Assembly (NCBI GenBank): GCA_950097015.1
Contig: CATNEN010000040.1
Span: 186,001-250,000 of the forward strand
From: Macrostomum hystrix
Lineage: Eukaryota > Platyhelminthes > Macrostomidae
Direction of reading: 5' to 3'
Length of the DNA stretch: 64,000 nt
Notes under the pieces: model-generated
Seen by the model: only the letters and a program-made list of their open reading frames with translations
What the model was told of the DNA's origin: nothing
Databases searched by the model: none
In this document: in pieces, positions 32,561-42,790 of the stretch
Layout of the letters: every line of letters starts with the position of its first letter
Numbering within the stretch: position 1 is the first letter of the stretch
Program-made: the position numbers and the translations under genes

Positions 32561-33035
32561 TTAGAAAAATATCATTTCCGGAGAGTTGCAGGCATTTGGA
32601 TCATTTGGTGACATCCCGCTAAAAAATAGGGATGTTTCTTTGGGTGATTCCAGTTGGAATCTGCGGTGTTTCCAGAAAAAGAAACAGCCGACCGCTGGAC
32701 ACATACCAATCGGATGATTCCATTCTTAGAATCTACCCAACTGGGCGTTTTCTCGGTGTTTCTTGGTGGCGAAATGGAATCACCCAAAGAATCCTCCAGT
32801 TCGGAAGATTCCATGCTCAGAAACCGCCGAGGAATCGCCCGTAAACAATTCTCTGGTTGTCCCATAGGCCACTGGTTCGGGTGATTCTTCGGCGGTTTCC
32901 GCACAATTTACGGTTACATCGGCTGCTTCCTGGGTGGTTTCTCTAACTCTTGCGAGATAGGGGGGATTTCGGTAGATTCCACTCCTATTTTGCACAAAAA
33001 ACCCGCCGAAGAAGCAGCCGAATTTTTTACAGGGA
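32561..33035. repeat. interspersed palindromic GATTCC motifs
   Basis: GATTCC/GGAATC motifs recur in both orientations, and longer elements are inverted relative to each other: GGTGATTCTTCGGCGGTTTC (about 32879) against the complement of GAAACCGCCGAGGAATCGCC (about 32820), and CGGCTGCTTC against GAAGCAGCCG. There is no regular period. It may be a scrambled transposon or foldback remnant. Confidence 0.45.
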
Positions 33036-33039
33036 TTTT

Positions 33040-33290
33040 ATGGTTAGATTGGTCATAAGTTCAAACGGTCCTTTGGTTAGATTGGTCATCAATTCACAAG
33101 GTCATTTGGCTAGATTGGTCATCAATTCACATGGTCATTTCGTTAGATTGGTCATAAATTCACACGGTCATTTGGTTCGACTGGTCATAAATTCACAAGG
33201 TCATTTGGTTAGATTGGTCATAAATTCACACGGTCATTTTTAGTTAGATTGGTCATAAATTCACATGGTCATTTAGTTAGATTGGTCATT
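33040..33290. repeat. 33-bp minisatellite upstream of USP10
   Basis: About eight copies of GGTTAGATTGGTCATAAATT plus CACACGGTCATTT. It lies 320 bp upstream of the USP10 start codon, in its promoter or a 5' intron. Confidence 0.9.
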
Positions 33291-33480
33291 ATTATCTCAG
33301 AAGTGTCAACTCATTGGATAGGATATTAACCCCTTAAAGTTATTTGGTTAGGTGATGTTATTTCGTTTTTTCCTGGTATCCAGTAAAGCTAGATTATATA
33401 CTACAGTCTGGCGCCTGTCTAGAGCGCATTGCTTGTTGGCTGTAGGCAGTAAAATGCTGCAATAACCAAAGCCTTATCCT

Positions 33481-33494
33481 TTTTTTCCAAACAG
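33481..33494 (+). promoter_or_regulatory. candidate 3' splice site upstream of USP10 start
   Basis: TTTTTTCCAAACAG, a strong pyrimidine tract and acceptor, 117 nt before the USP10 ATG. It implies a 5' non-coding intron or a trans-spliced leader. Confidence 0.5.
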
Positions 33495-33611
33495 AAAATA
33501 GAGAAAGTGGTCGCCAAGAAGAATAGAGAGAAGCGAATTAAAATTGTATCTCTAAGAAGAAGACGCAGCTAACTTTGGGAGGCCCATTACCTCCCAGCAA
33601 CAACACAAGCC

Positions 33612-36600
33612 ATGGAGCAGCAGCAGCAGCAGCTGGAGTTCGGCTACTTTGACAATTATCGCCAGTTGCGCGCCGAACTGCTAGCCGCCGCGCCAGCCGG
33701 TTTTCACGCAGTTGTCGGCTACGACGACAGATGCTTCGCCTGCGGCCAGGACAATTGTCGATGCGGCGCAATCGTCGAGTCGATATTGTCGGTCAACGGC
33801 GAGACTGTCGACGAAGCGCAGGAGCCGGCGCCGCCGATTCCTCCGCCAGTCACAATGTCGTCGGCGTCATCGTCAGCATCATCGCCGCAGAAAGCCAAAC
33901 TGCCGGGCGCATCGGCCGGCGGTTGGGCGAGTCTGTTTCGCAACAGTCCCGCCGCTCAGAATGCTGTCGTTGTGCCGCTGACATCCGCGGAGGCTTCAAG
34001 CTCCGCCGCTGCACCGGCCGCTCCGTCGGCTTCGTCAGCTTGGGCATCGCGCGAGTCGGTATCGCCAGAGAAGGATGGGGAACTGCCCGCCATCAGCGCT
34101 CACCTGGGACGAGTTGCTGCCGCTTCGGCCTCCCAGCAGCAGCCGCAGCCGCCTGCCCCACTGCAGCCGCGAGGGCTGAACAATCCCGGCAACTATTGCT
34201 ACATTAATGCCATCCTGCAAATGCTGTTTCTCTGCCCGCCGTTTCATGCCTACTTTCGCACCCTGGGGCAGCAGTGCCACAGCTTCAGGTGTGTCATCTA
34301 ATCTGCTTTCTTGATTCCTGCCGAATATTAGCTGAATTGATTGCTGTTTTAGTGACAATAAATGTCACAGAAGGAAATATGACAAAAAATAACTTCTTTC
34401 TGTGCTAAAAAATTGTGCAGCGTCAATTTTGCACAGTAAATATATAATCAATTCAAGTAGCAGACTGTGGCACCTCGTATCGTGAATTTGCTTCATCAGT
34501 AACAGGCTGTGGAATGTACATTAGTAACAGGCTGTGGAATGTACATCAGTAACAGGCTGTGGAATGTACATCAGTAACAGGCTGTGGAATGTACATCAGT
34601 AACAGGCTGTGGAATGTACATTAGTAACAGGCTGTGGAATGTACATTAGTAACAGGCTGTGAAATGTACATTAGTAACAGGCTGTGGAATGCACATTAGT
34701 AACAGGCTGTGGAATGTACATCAGTAACAGGCTGTGGAATGTACATCAGTATCAGGCTGTGGAATGTACATTAGTAACAGGCTGTGGAATGTACATTAGT
34801 AACAGGCTGTGGAATGTACATTAGTAACAGGCTGTGGAATGTACATTAGTAACAGGCTGTGAAATGTACATTAGTAACAGGCTGTGGAATGTACATTAGT
34901 AACAGGCTGTGGAATGTACATTAGTAACAGGCTGTGGAATGTACATTAGTAACAGGCTGTGGAATGTACATTAGTAACAGGCTGTGAAATGTACATTAGT
35001 AACAGGCTGTGGAATGCACATTAGTAACAGGCTGTGGAATGTACATTAGTAACAGGCTGTGGAATGTACATTAGTAACAGGCTGTGGAATGTACATCAGT
35101 AACAGGCTGTGGAATGTACATTAGTAACAGGCTGTGGAATGTACATTAGTAACAGGCTGTGGAATGTACATTAGTAACAGGCTGTGGAATGTACATTAGT
35201 AACAGGCTGTGGAATGTACATCAGTAACAGGCTGTGGAATGTACATTAGTAACAGGCTGTGGAATGTGCATTAGTAACAGGCTGTGGAATGTACATCAGT
35301 AACAGGCTGTGGAATGTACATCAGTAACAGGCTGTGGAATGTACATCAGTAACAGGCTGTGGAATGTACATTAGTAACAGGCTGTGGAATGTACATTAGT
35401 AACAGGCTGTGGAATGTACATTAGTAACAGGCTGTGGAATGTACATCAGTAACAGGCTGTGGAATGTACATTAGTAACAGGCTGTGGAATGTACATTAGT
35501 AACAGGCTGTGGAATGTACATTAGTAACAGGCTGTGGAATGTACATTAGTAACAGGCTGTGGAATGTACATTAGTAACAGGCTGTGGAATGTACATCAGT
35601 AACAGGCTGTGGAATGTACATTAGTAACAGGCTGTGGAATGTACATTAGTAACAGGCTGTGGAATGTACATCAGTAACAGGCTGTGGAATGTACATTAGT
35701 AACAGGCTGTGGAATGTACATTAGTAACAGGCTGTGGAATGTACATCAGTAACAGGCTGTGGAATGTACATCAGTAACAGGCTGTGGAATGTACATCAGT
35801 AACAGGCTGTGGAATGTACATCAGTAACAGGCTGTGGAATGTACATCAGTATGAGGCTGTGGAATGTACATCAGTAACAGGCAGTACAATGGCACATCAG
35901 TAACAGGCAGTGCAATGGCACAGCAGTAACAGGCAGTGCAATGGCACAGCAGTAACAGGCAGTGCAATGGCACAGCAGTAACAGGCAGTACAATGGCACA
36001 GCAGTAACAGGCAGTGCAATGGCACAGCAGTAACAGGCAGTACAATGGCACAGCAGTAACAGGCAGTGCAATGGCACAGCAGTAACAGGCAGTACAATGG
36101 CACAGCAGTAACAGGCAGTGCAATGGCACAGCAGTAACAGGCAGTACAATGGCACATCAGTAACAGGCAGTACAATGGCACAGCAGTAACAGGCAGTGCA
36201 ATGGCACAGCAGTAACAGGCAGTACAATGGCACAGCAGTAACAGGCAGTGCAATGGCACAGCAGTAACAGGCAGTGCAATGGCACAGCAGTAACAGGCAG
36301 TACAATGGCACAGCAGTAACAGGCAGTGCAATGGCACAGCAGTAACAGGCAGTGCAATGGCACAGCAGTAACAGGCAGTACAATGGCACAGCAGTAACAG
36401 GCAGTGCAATGGCACAGCAGTAACAGGCAGTACAATGGCACATCAGTAACAGGCAGTACAATGGCACAGCAGTAACAGGCAGTGCAATGGCACAGCAGTA
36501 ACAGGCAGTACAATGGCACAGCAGTAACAGGCAGTGCAATGGCACAGCAGTAACAGGCGGTACAATGGCACAGCAGTAACAGGCAGTGCAATGGCACAGC

Positions 36601-37851
36601 AGTAACAGGCAGTACAATGGCACATCAGTAACAGGCAGTACAATGGCACAGCAGTAACAGGCAGTGCAATGGCACAGCAGTAACAGACAGTACAATGGCA
36701 CAGCAGTAACAGGCAGTGCAATGGCACATCAGTAGCAGGCAGTACACACTAACACACTAACAGTCTTGTTCCACCCCTGCCCCAGGCACCGCGGCCCCAG
36801 CTCCACGCCAGCCCTGGACTGCGTAGTCGAGCTGCTGTCCTATTACAGCCTGGCCGCCAACCCGCGCAAGCTCACCAGTGGCCAGGCGTACACGCCGCAC
36901 CAGGCCTACCATCTGGTGGCGAACTCGCTCAGCCGTCCAGCTGGCGGCGGCACGCAGCTTCGGGCAGGTCGCGAGGAGGATGCTGAAGAATTTCTTAGCC
37001 ACCTGTTGAACAGCCTGCACGATGAGCTGGCCAGAGCCATTGTGGGGTTCAGTAACGGCCAAGCGCAATCCAATGGCAAGGAAGAAAATGAAGCTCACGA
37101 TCAGCAGCAGCTGCAACAGCAAGGTGAGAAGAGTGCTGAAGAAGACGACGAATGGCAGTGCGTTGGTCCGAAGAATCGATCGGCAGTGACTCGGAGCTGC
37201 TCAGAATGGAGCTCACCCGCTGGCACCATTGTCTCCGAGCTGTTTGGCGGCCAGCTGCGGCACCAGCTGTTGCGGCCAAACCGGGCTCCCACAGCCAACC
37301 TGCAGCCATTCTTTGTCCTACCGTTGGACATCCCGACTGCCGAGTCAGCCCAGTGCAGCCTAACAGACGCTCTGGACGCTGTCACTCGATCCGAATTCGT
37401 TGAAACCAGCCACGGTCGGGCTAGCAAGACCCAACTGCTAGAACAGCTGCCCCGCCTAATGCTGCTGCAGCTGAAGAGATTTCACTACGCCGATAGCAGC
37501 GGCAGTGTGGTGAAAATCGATCGCCGGCTGGATTTCCCAGACATTTTGAAGCTGCGCAAAGCCTGGCTGTCACAGCAGGCCAGGGCCAAGCCGCAATGCC
37601 TTGAGTACCGCCTGTTCTCCATCGTCTATCACGTTGGTCACGCAGCCAGCGGCCACTACATCACCGCTGTTCTCCAGCCCGGACTCAACCGCTGGCTGAT
37701 GCTGGACGACGCCAATGTTGGCTTCTTCCCAGCCGATCGGGCCCAACTGGCCGCGCCGGAGCTGCCCTCAGTGAAGAATCCCGACCAGGTGCGCCGATTG
37801 CATCCCTACCTGCTGATGTACCGGCGGGCCGACTGTCCCGGCTTCGAATAG
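33612..37851 (+). CDS. USP10: USP10, ubiquitin-specific protease, two exons
   Basis: Exons 33612-34288 and 36786-37851 (GT-AG, phase 2) give 580 residues. The USP catalytic core is complete: Cys box GLNNPGNYCYINAILQ with nucleophile Cys196, GREEDAEEF (QEDAEE equivalent), DEWQCVGPKNRSAVTR, LQPFFVLPLDI, LLQLKRFHY, His box with His516 in ASGHY, and Asp533/534. These match vertebrate USP10, a cysteine deubiquitinase known to act on p53 and to bind G3BP in stress-granule control. The N-terminal region (1-185) is low complexity and shorter than in vertebrates (about 800 residues in total). It keeps an FGYF at residues 10-13, where human USP10 has its G3BP-binding FGDF, and an additional CxxC-rich patch (FACGQDNCRC). 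The start follows a CAAGCC ATG G context. The intron is almost all minisatellite. Confidence 0.93.
34490..35865. repeat. 25-bp minisatellite in USP10 intron
   Basis: About 55 copies of CAGTAACAGGCTGTGGAATG plus TACAT, with a binary variation, TTAGTAAC versus CAGTAAC, scattered through the array. It runs directly into the related 26-bp array. Confidence 0.95.
35866..36745. repeat. 26-bp minisatellite in USP10 intron
   Basis: About 34 copies of CAGTAACAGGCAGTGCAATG plus GCACAG, a derivative of the preceding 25-bp unit with one inserted base. Copies alternate GTGCAATGG and GTACAATGG in a near-regular dimer pattern. The array ends about 40 bp before the exon 2 acceptor. Confidence 0.95.
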
Positions 37852-37904
37852 CTCATTTTGGTCTATTCCCTCAATTGGAGCTTACGGAAACTGCAAATGT
37901 CCAC

Positions 37905-38160
37905 TGATCCGCCCCCTTCAGTAAATCTTTAATCCGATCCGCCCCTAATTCAGTCAATCTGTAATCCGATCCGCCCCTAATTCAGTCAATCTATAATCCG
38001 ATCCGCCCCTAATTCAGTCAATCTATAATTCGATCCGCCCCTAATTCAGTCAATCTGGAAGCCGATCCGCCCCCTTAAGTCAATCTGCATGCTAATCCGC
38101 CCCCTCTTCAGCGGTATCTACCTGAGGGTCTATCCACCTACTCTTCAGTCAATCTACAAG
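37905..38160. repeat. 32-bp minisatellite in USP10 3' region
   Basis: About six to seven copies of AATCCGATCCGCCCCTAATT plus CAGTCAATCTAT, beginning 55 nt after the stop codon and lying before the first AATAAA, so probably within the 3' UTR. Confidence 0.88.
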
Positions 38161-38294
38161 CCGCTTTAACTAACTCTCAGCTGATTATTTGCTATCGCTT
38201 GTAGCTATATGAGCTATAAGGCAACATTGGTACTCGTAATTTCCATGACCTATTGTTGATGACTGACAGACATTTGAATGAGTCCATTCGTAAC

Positions 38295-38300
38295 AATAAA
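38295..38300 (+). promoter_or_regulatory. candidate USP10 polyadenylation signal
   Basis: First AATAAA downstream of the USP10 stop codon (444 nt). Its use would place the 32-bp array inside the mRNA. Confidence 0.45.
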
Positions 38301-38774
38301 CGGTCATGCTTCCCAGCTATCAGCAGCCAGTGCAAGGACGCCGAGCCCACAATATTTTGCTGTTATTTTCCTCTTCTTTTTTGTGGCTTTTTTTGTCACC
38401 CATTGCAGCCAGGCCATCATAGTTTTTTATTTATAATAATAAATAATATCTGCGAGTGCATCTCTATTTTATAGTTTATTAGAAAAAAATGGAGAGATCA
38501 GTCGAGAGCCGCCTTCTTGCAGTAGAGTGACTCATTGTGACTTCTGGTGACTGCGGCTTGTTGTCTATCTTTGTAATGAACTTTGGGTGGCCTTGCCATG
38601 AATTACTTTTTTTACTTTTTCGCTCTGTAACTAGAAATTTAGAATTCTTGTTTGTTACAGCTGTAATAGGAGAAAGCTGGTCGTTTGTAAAATCTTTGTA
38701 AAATCTTTGTAAAATCTTGTCTCGACGTATTTCTGTTTTATCATTCCAACTTCTACGAATTTTATCTAAAAGAG
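38301..38774. other. no gene seen
   Basis: AT-rich spacer between USP10 and the repeats upstream of CDT1. A short triple repeat of GTAAAATCTTT occurs near 38687-38716. Confidence 0.45.
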
Positions 38775-39225
38775 GGATTTGTCATTCCTAATTCAATTAA
38801 ATCCATAGGATTTGTCATTCCTAATTCAATTAAATCCATAGGATTTGTCATTCCTAATTCAATTAAATCCATAGGATTTGTCATTCCTAATTCAATTAAA
38901 TCCATAGGATTTGTCATTCCTAATTCAATTAAATCCATAGGATTTGTCATTCCTAATTCAATTAAATCCATAGGATTTGTCATTCCTAATTCAATTAAAT
39001 CCATAGGATTTGTCATTCCTAATTCAATTAAATCCATAGGATTTGTCATTCCTAATTCGATTAAATCCATAGGATTTGTCATTCCTAATTCAATTAAATC
39101 CATAGGATTTGTCATTCCTAATTCAATTGAATCAATAGGATTTGTCATTCCTAATTCAATTGAATCAATAGGATTTGTCATTCCTAATTCAATTGAATCA
39201 GTAGGATTTGTCTTTCCTATTCTAT
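38775..39225. repeat. 33-bp minisatellite, subtype A, upstream of CDT1
   Basis: About 13 copies of AGGATTTGTCATTCCTAATT plus CAATTAAATCCAT, nearly identical. The last three copies change AAATCCAT to GAATCAAT, grading into subtype B. Confidence 0.94.
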
Positions 39226-39600
39226 TCCATTCCCGCTTCTATTGAATCCATAGGATTTGTCACTCCCGCTTCTATTGAATCCATAGGATTTGTCATTCCC
39301 GCTTCTATTGAATCCATAGGATTTGTCATTTCCGATTCTGTTGAATCCATAGGATTTGTCATTCCCGATTCTATTGAATCCATAGGATTTGTCATTCCCG
39401 ATTCTATTGAATCCATAGGATTTGTCACTCCCGATTCTATTGAATCCATAGGATTTGTCATTCCCGATTCTATTGAATCCATAGGATTTGTCATTCCCGA
39501 TTCTATTGAATCCATAGGATTTGTCATTCCCGATTCTATTGAATCCATAGGATTTGTCATTCCCGATTCTATTGAATCCATAGGATTTGTCATTCTTGCG
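39226..39600. repeat. 33-bp minisatellite, subtype B, upstream of CDT1
   Basis: About 11 copies of AGGATTTGTCATTCCCGATT plus CTATTGAATCCAT, same length and register as subtype A with four diagnostic changes. It ends 100 bp before the CDT1 start codon; a possible acceptor AACTTGCAG (39671-39679) lies between. Confidence 0.94.
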
Positions 39601-39700
39601 TCTAGATTCCAATTAATTACTATCAAGTGTGCTCAACTATGAACAATTATCCATCCCGCTGTCCATCGCAAACTTGCAGCCTTCCTCCGCGCAGCCAGCC

Positions 39701-41800
39701 ATGTCGTCCTCCACGAAGATCACAGACTACTTTGCCGCCCAGAAGCGGTCAGGCCGTCGGCCCGGCAACAACAAGAAGGCGGCTGTATCATCCGAGCAGG
39801 ACCGCGCGGAGTCGCAGGTGTCGCTGTCGCCGCCGAAACGGCTGCTGCGCAGTGGCCGCAAAATGGCCACCATCACTTCCGGAGCCGCCGACGCCGCCAT
39901 CAGCAGAGTGACACCCTCCCGGGTGGCGTCGTCGAGAACCGGCGGTAGAACGCCAAAAAAGCAACCGGAAGCAACCGTGATTGCTCAATTAGACTTTGAT
40001 GAGCCGATGGCTGCTCCGGAAGTGGTTGCCCAACCGCAACCGGAAGTGGTTTCCAAACCGCAACCGGAAGTGGTTTCCAAGCCGCAACCGGAAGTTGTTT
40101 CCAAACCGCAACCGGAAGTGGTTTCCAAACCGCAACCGGAAGTGATTTCCAAACCGCAACCGGAAGTGGTTTCCAAACCGCAACCGGAAGTAGTTTCCAA
40201 GCCGCAACCGGAAGTTGTTTCCAAACCGCAACCGGAAGTAGTTTCCAAGCCGCAACCGGAAGTTGTTTCCAAACCGCAACCGGAAGTAGTTTCCAAGCCG
40301 CAACCGGAAGTAGTTTCCAAACCGCAATCAGATGTGGTTTCCAAACCGCAACCGGAAGTGGTTTTCAAACCGCAACCGGAAGTGATTTCCAAGCCGCAAC
40401 CGGAAGTGGTTTCCAAACCGCAGCTGGAAGCGGTTGCCAAACTGGATGCAGTTACGAAACATCCGAAAATCGTAGACGAACCAGCTGTGGCCGCTGAGTC
40501 TAAACTCGCAGACAAAGTTAACTTGACACTGAAAGCACGCCCAGTCGCTACCGCGGCCGCAGTCAAACCGATCGAATCGAAAGTGGTCGCCGAACCGGAA
40601 CTGATCGCGGAGGAAACCGAACCGGAAGCGGCTGTCGAGCCTGTTGAAGCGGCCAAGCTGCTAGCCAGCCGCGCCCAAGAGCTGCCTCTGCCTCCGGACC
40701 TGGACACCCTGCGCTTGCAGTTTGATGCCTTGGAGCAGATGCTGGTGCTCGTACTGGGCAAACAGCTGCCCACCTTTGAACGGCTGAAAGACTGCGTGGA
40801 GCGCATGACTCGACGGGCGTTCGACATCGACAAGCTGGGCCAGATTCGAACTCTGTATCCGGACTGCTACGCCCTCCGCTGGGTGCCGAAATCGGCCTTG
40901 CCAACGGCGCCGTCAAGTCGGCACACCTCCAACGGAGGCGGCGCCACCTCCGGGCACCTGCTGCTAGTGGAGCCGCGCCTCCCTAATGCCGCCGACTCAA
41001 AGATGAGTCCGCGCCAGCAGCTGGAGCGCCGGTCCGAGTTCGCCCTCCGGCTCTATCGCTACGTTGCTGAACGACATCGGCGATTCCTCATCGACCGCGG
41101 AGCCAGCTCAGACCGCCTGCCCAGCCTGCTGAGCCTCCGCCGTTGGCATCCGGAATTTCCGCTGTACCGGCTGCCCATGCCTGCTGCGGCGCCGACTCCG
41201 CCTGCGCCGGAAATGACCGCCGACGCCGCCAAGGTGACCACGGCCCGCCAGGCGCTGGACCAGTTGCGGCCCGCCCTGCCGGAGCGGCTGCAGCGGGCAC
41301 TGGAGGCGGCCGTGGCCTCTGAAGTGGCCTCATCTACTGCTGCTTCATCGGCGACAACGACGCCGACAAAGAAGGCGACGGCGCCACCATCGGGCATTGA
41401 CGCCGACCTCCTGGCTAGGATTCGTCGACGCGACGCCGAGCAGTCGGCCAGACGGCTGCTGACCAGACGCGAGCCGGCTGTGGAAGCCGAGCTCAAACTG
41501 CTTGAGAAGGCGCCAACAGCTGCCAGAGCTCTGAAGCTGCAGTGCCTGGCCGACAAACGCCGGGCGATGCCTCTGGCTGAAGCCGCCGAACGGCTGTCCA
41601 GATCGCAGCCGGGACGGCTGCCGGAGTCGGAGGCGGACGCCCTGCTGCGCCTGCTATGCCGCCTATGCCCGGCCTGGGCTAGCCTGGTTGAACTGCCCAG
41701 CCGGCCTGGCCAGTTCCTGCGCGTCCAGGCGGCCGTTGGCAACTTTGACGACGTCTTGGCTGCCATCGACGCCCGTCGAGCTGAGCTAGAGGCCTCGTAA
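39701..41800 (+). CDS. CDT1: CDT1, replication licensing factor, single exon
   Basis: A 699-residue protein. I start at the ATG at 39701 because it puts a PIP-degron-like motif at the extreme N terminus as in other CDT1 proteins: I7-TDYF with the diagnostic basic residue K15 at +4, the signal for PCNA-coupled CRL4-Cdt2 destruction. SPPK (43-46) is a full CDK site and overlaps a KRLL cyclin-docking motif (46-49). Residues about 110-245 are tandem KPQPEVVS octapeptides. The central winged helix begins near residue 327 (LPLPPDLDTLRLQFDALEQM, KLGQIRTLYPDCYALRW), the geminin-binding region, and LSLRRWHPEF matches the conserved RWHP motif. The C-terminal MCM-binding winged helix follows (LLARIRRRDAEQSARR to the end). 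CDT1 loads MCM2-7 on origins with CDC6. The conserved Gln of the PIP box is Ser here. Confidence 0.93.
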   Translation: MSSSTKITDYFAAQKRSGRRPGNNKKAAVSSEQDRAESQVSLSPPKRLLRSGRKMATITSGAADAAISRVTPSRVASSRTGGRTPKKQPEATVIAQLDFDEPMAAPEVVAQPQPEVVSKPQPEVVSKPQPEVVSKPQPEVVSKPQPEVISKPQPEVVSKPQPEVVSKPQPEVVSKPQPEVVSKPQPEVVSKPQPEVVSKPQPEVVSKPQSDVVSKPQPEVVFKPQPEVISKPQPEVVSKPQLEAVAKLDAVTKHPKIVDEPAVAAESKLADKVNLTLKARPVATAAAVKPIESKVVAEPELIAEETEPEAAVEPVEAAKLLASRAQELPLPPDLDTLRLQFDALEQMLVLVLGKQLPTFERLKDCVERMTRRAFDIDKLGQIRTLYPDCYALRWVPKSALPTAPSSRHTSNGGGATSGHLLLVEPRLPNAADSKMSPRQQLERRSEFALRLYRYVAERHRRFLIDRGASSDRLPSLLSLRRWHPEFPLYRLPMPAAAPTPPAPEMTADAAKVTTARQALDQLRPALPERLQRALEAAVASEVASSTAASSATTTPTKKATAPPSGIDADLLARIRRRDAEQSARRLLTRREPAVEAELKLLEKAPTAARALKLQCLADKRRAMPLAEAAERLSRSQPGRLPESEADALLRLLCRLCPAWASLVELPSRPGQFLRVQAAVGNFDDVLAAIDARRAELEAS
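40028..40430 (+). repeat. in-frame 24-bp coding minisatellite in CDT1
   Basis: About 17 copies of a 24-bp unit (TTTCCAAACCGCAACCGGAA plus GTGG) coding KPQPEVVS. Copies differ mostly at synonymous sites (AAACCG/AAGCCG, GTGG/GTTG/GTAG), with rare Ile and Phe substitutions, consistent with protein-level constraint or youth. Confidence 0.94.
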
Positions 41801-41924
41801 AGTTGAGCAATCCTAATGTGAGTTAGGGGCAGTTTCGTATGTTTTGACATCTTTAAAAGCTCAAGGCTCAAATAAGTGTTTACTGGTTTATTTTTACCAT
41901 CCGAACTTTGCGCATTCGTTTTTA

Positions 41925-42090
41925 CCAAATCCCCACTGGGATCTGAGAGAGCTTTGGACAGTTTAAATCCCCACTGGGATCTGAGAGAGCCTTAAACAGT
42001 TTAAATCCCCACTGGAATCTGTGAGAGCCTTGGACAGTTTAAATCCCCACTGGGATCTGAGAGAGCTTTGGACAGTTTAAATCCTCAGTG
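41925..42090. repeat. 38-bp minisatellite downstream of CDT1
   Basis: Four copies of AAATCCCCACTGGGATCTGA plus GAGAGCTTTGGACAGTTT, starting 125 nt after the CDT1 stop. Confidence 0.88.
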
Positions 42091-42790
42091 AGATCTGAGA
42101 AACTATATCACTATAACCTGTTTTGTGACAGTAGCTCGAATGTTATTTTTCGGCGCAAGAAGCTTCAGAGACACCTGTCCTCATTATCTGCGCGCTATGA
42201 TTTGATAAACTTTTTGGGAATTTTCGCGCACTATGCTACTAACAAGTTTCGTTAGTAATAGTGGCAGTATACGTGCCGCATTTTCACAAATGACTTTCAT
42301 TTGTAATGATTTGCTTCATTTAATATCTGAACTGGCTCTATGCTACTTATTTTGTAACGGTTTTTGCGCATTTTTGGTGTCCTTCATTTCTTTAGTCTAT
42401 TTACTTGCTAAACATTTTTATGTGCTTATGTTAACGCATTTTACTATTTATCATGTTGTTCAATTAACAATGCTTTTCATATTTCTCTCTACTATAAATG
42501 CGGATCATTTATCACTTTTTTACTTCGTTTTCTGTATATAATCTGGCAGCATTTGATACAGTGTATGCAATTAAAACATTTATCTATGCCCTTGCTACGT
42601 ACTCAATATGCACCGCTTTTAATGCATTCGCTTAGTCCTGCACATATATAAATAATTACATTTGTACAACTTTATCACTGTACGATTAAGTATTGCAGTA
42701 TTGCTCAATTTAAAACTGCGAAACGTAAATTCTGCTAGGCTTCGATATTTTCATACTCTACTATTTTTGTGTCAGGCAGGGGTACTTGCT
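42091..42790. other. no gene seen
   Basis: AT-rich spacer. A hydrophobic 102-codon open frame at 42233 lacks a recognisable family and reflects T-rich composition. A minus-strand frame at 42735 overlaps the next array and is likewise rejected. Confidence 0.45.

Noticed and set aside
34490-36745. Possible CRISPR array (short regular repeats)
   Set aside because: Units are directly tandem with no unique spacers, in the intron of a eukaryotic USP10 gene. The same holds for every array in the window.
42233-42541. 102-codon hydrophobic frame suggesting a small membrane protein
   Set aside because: T-rich composition alone gives Leu/Phe/Ile runs; no family, start context or splice signals support it.
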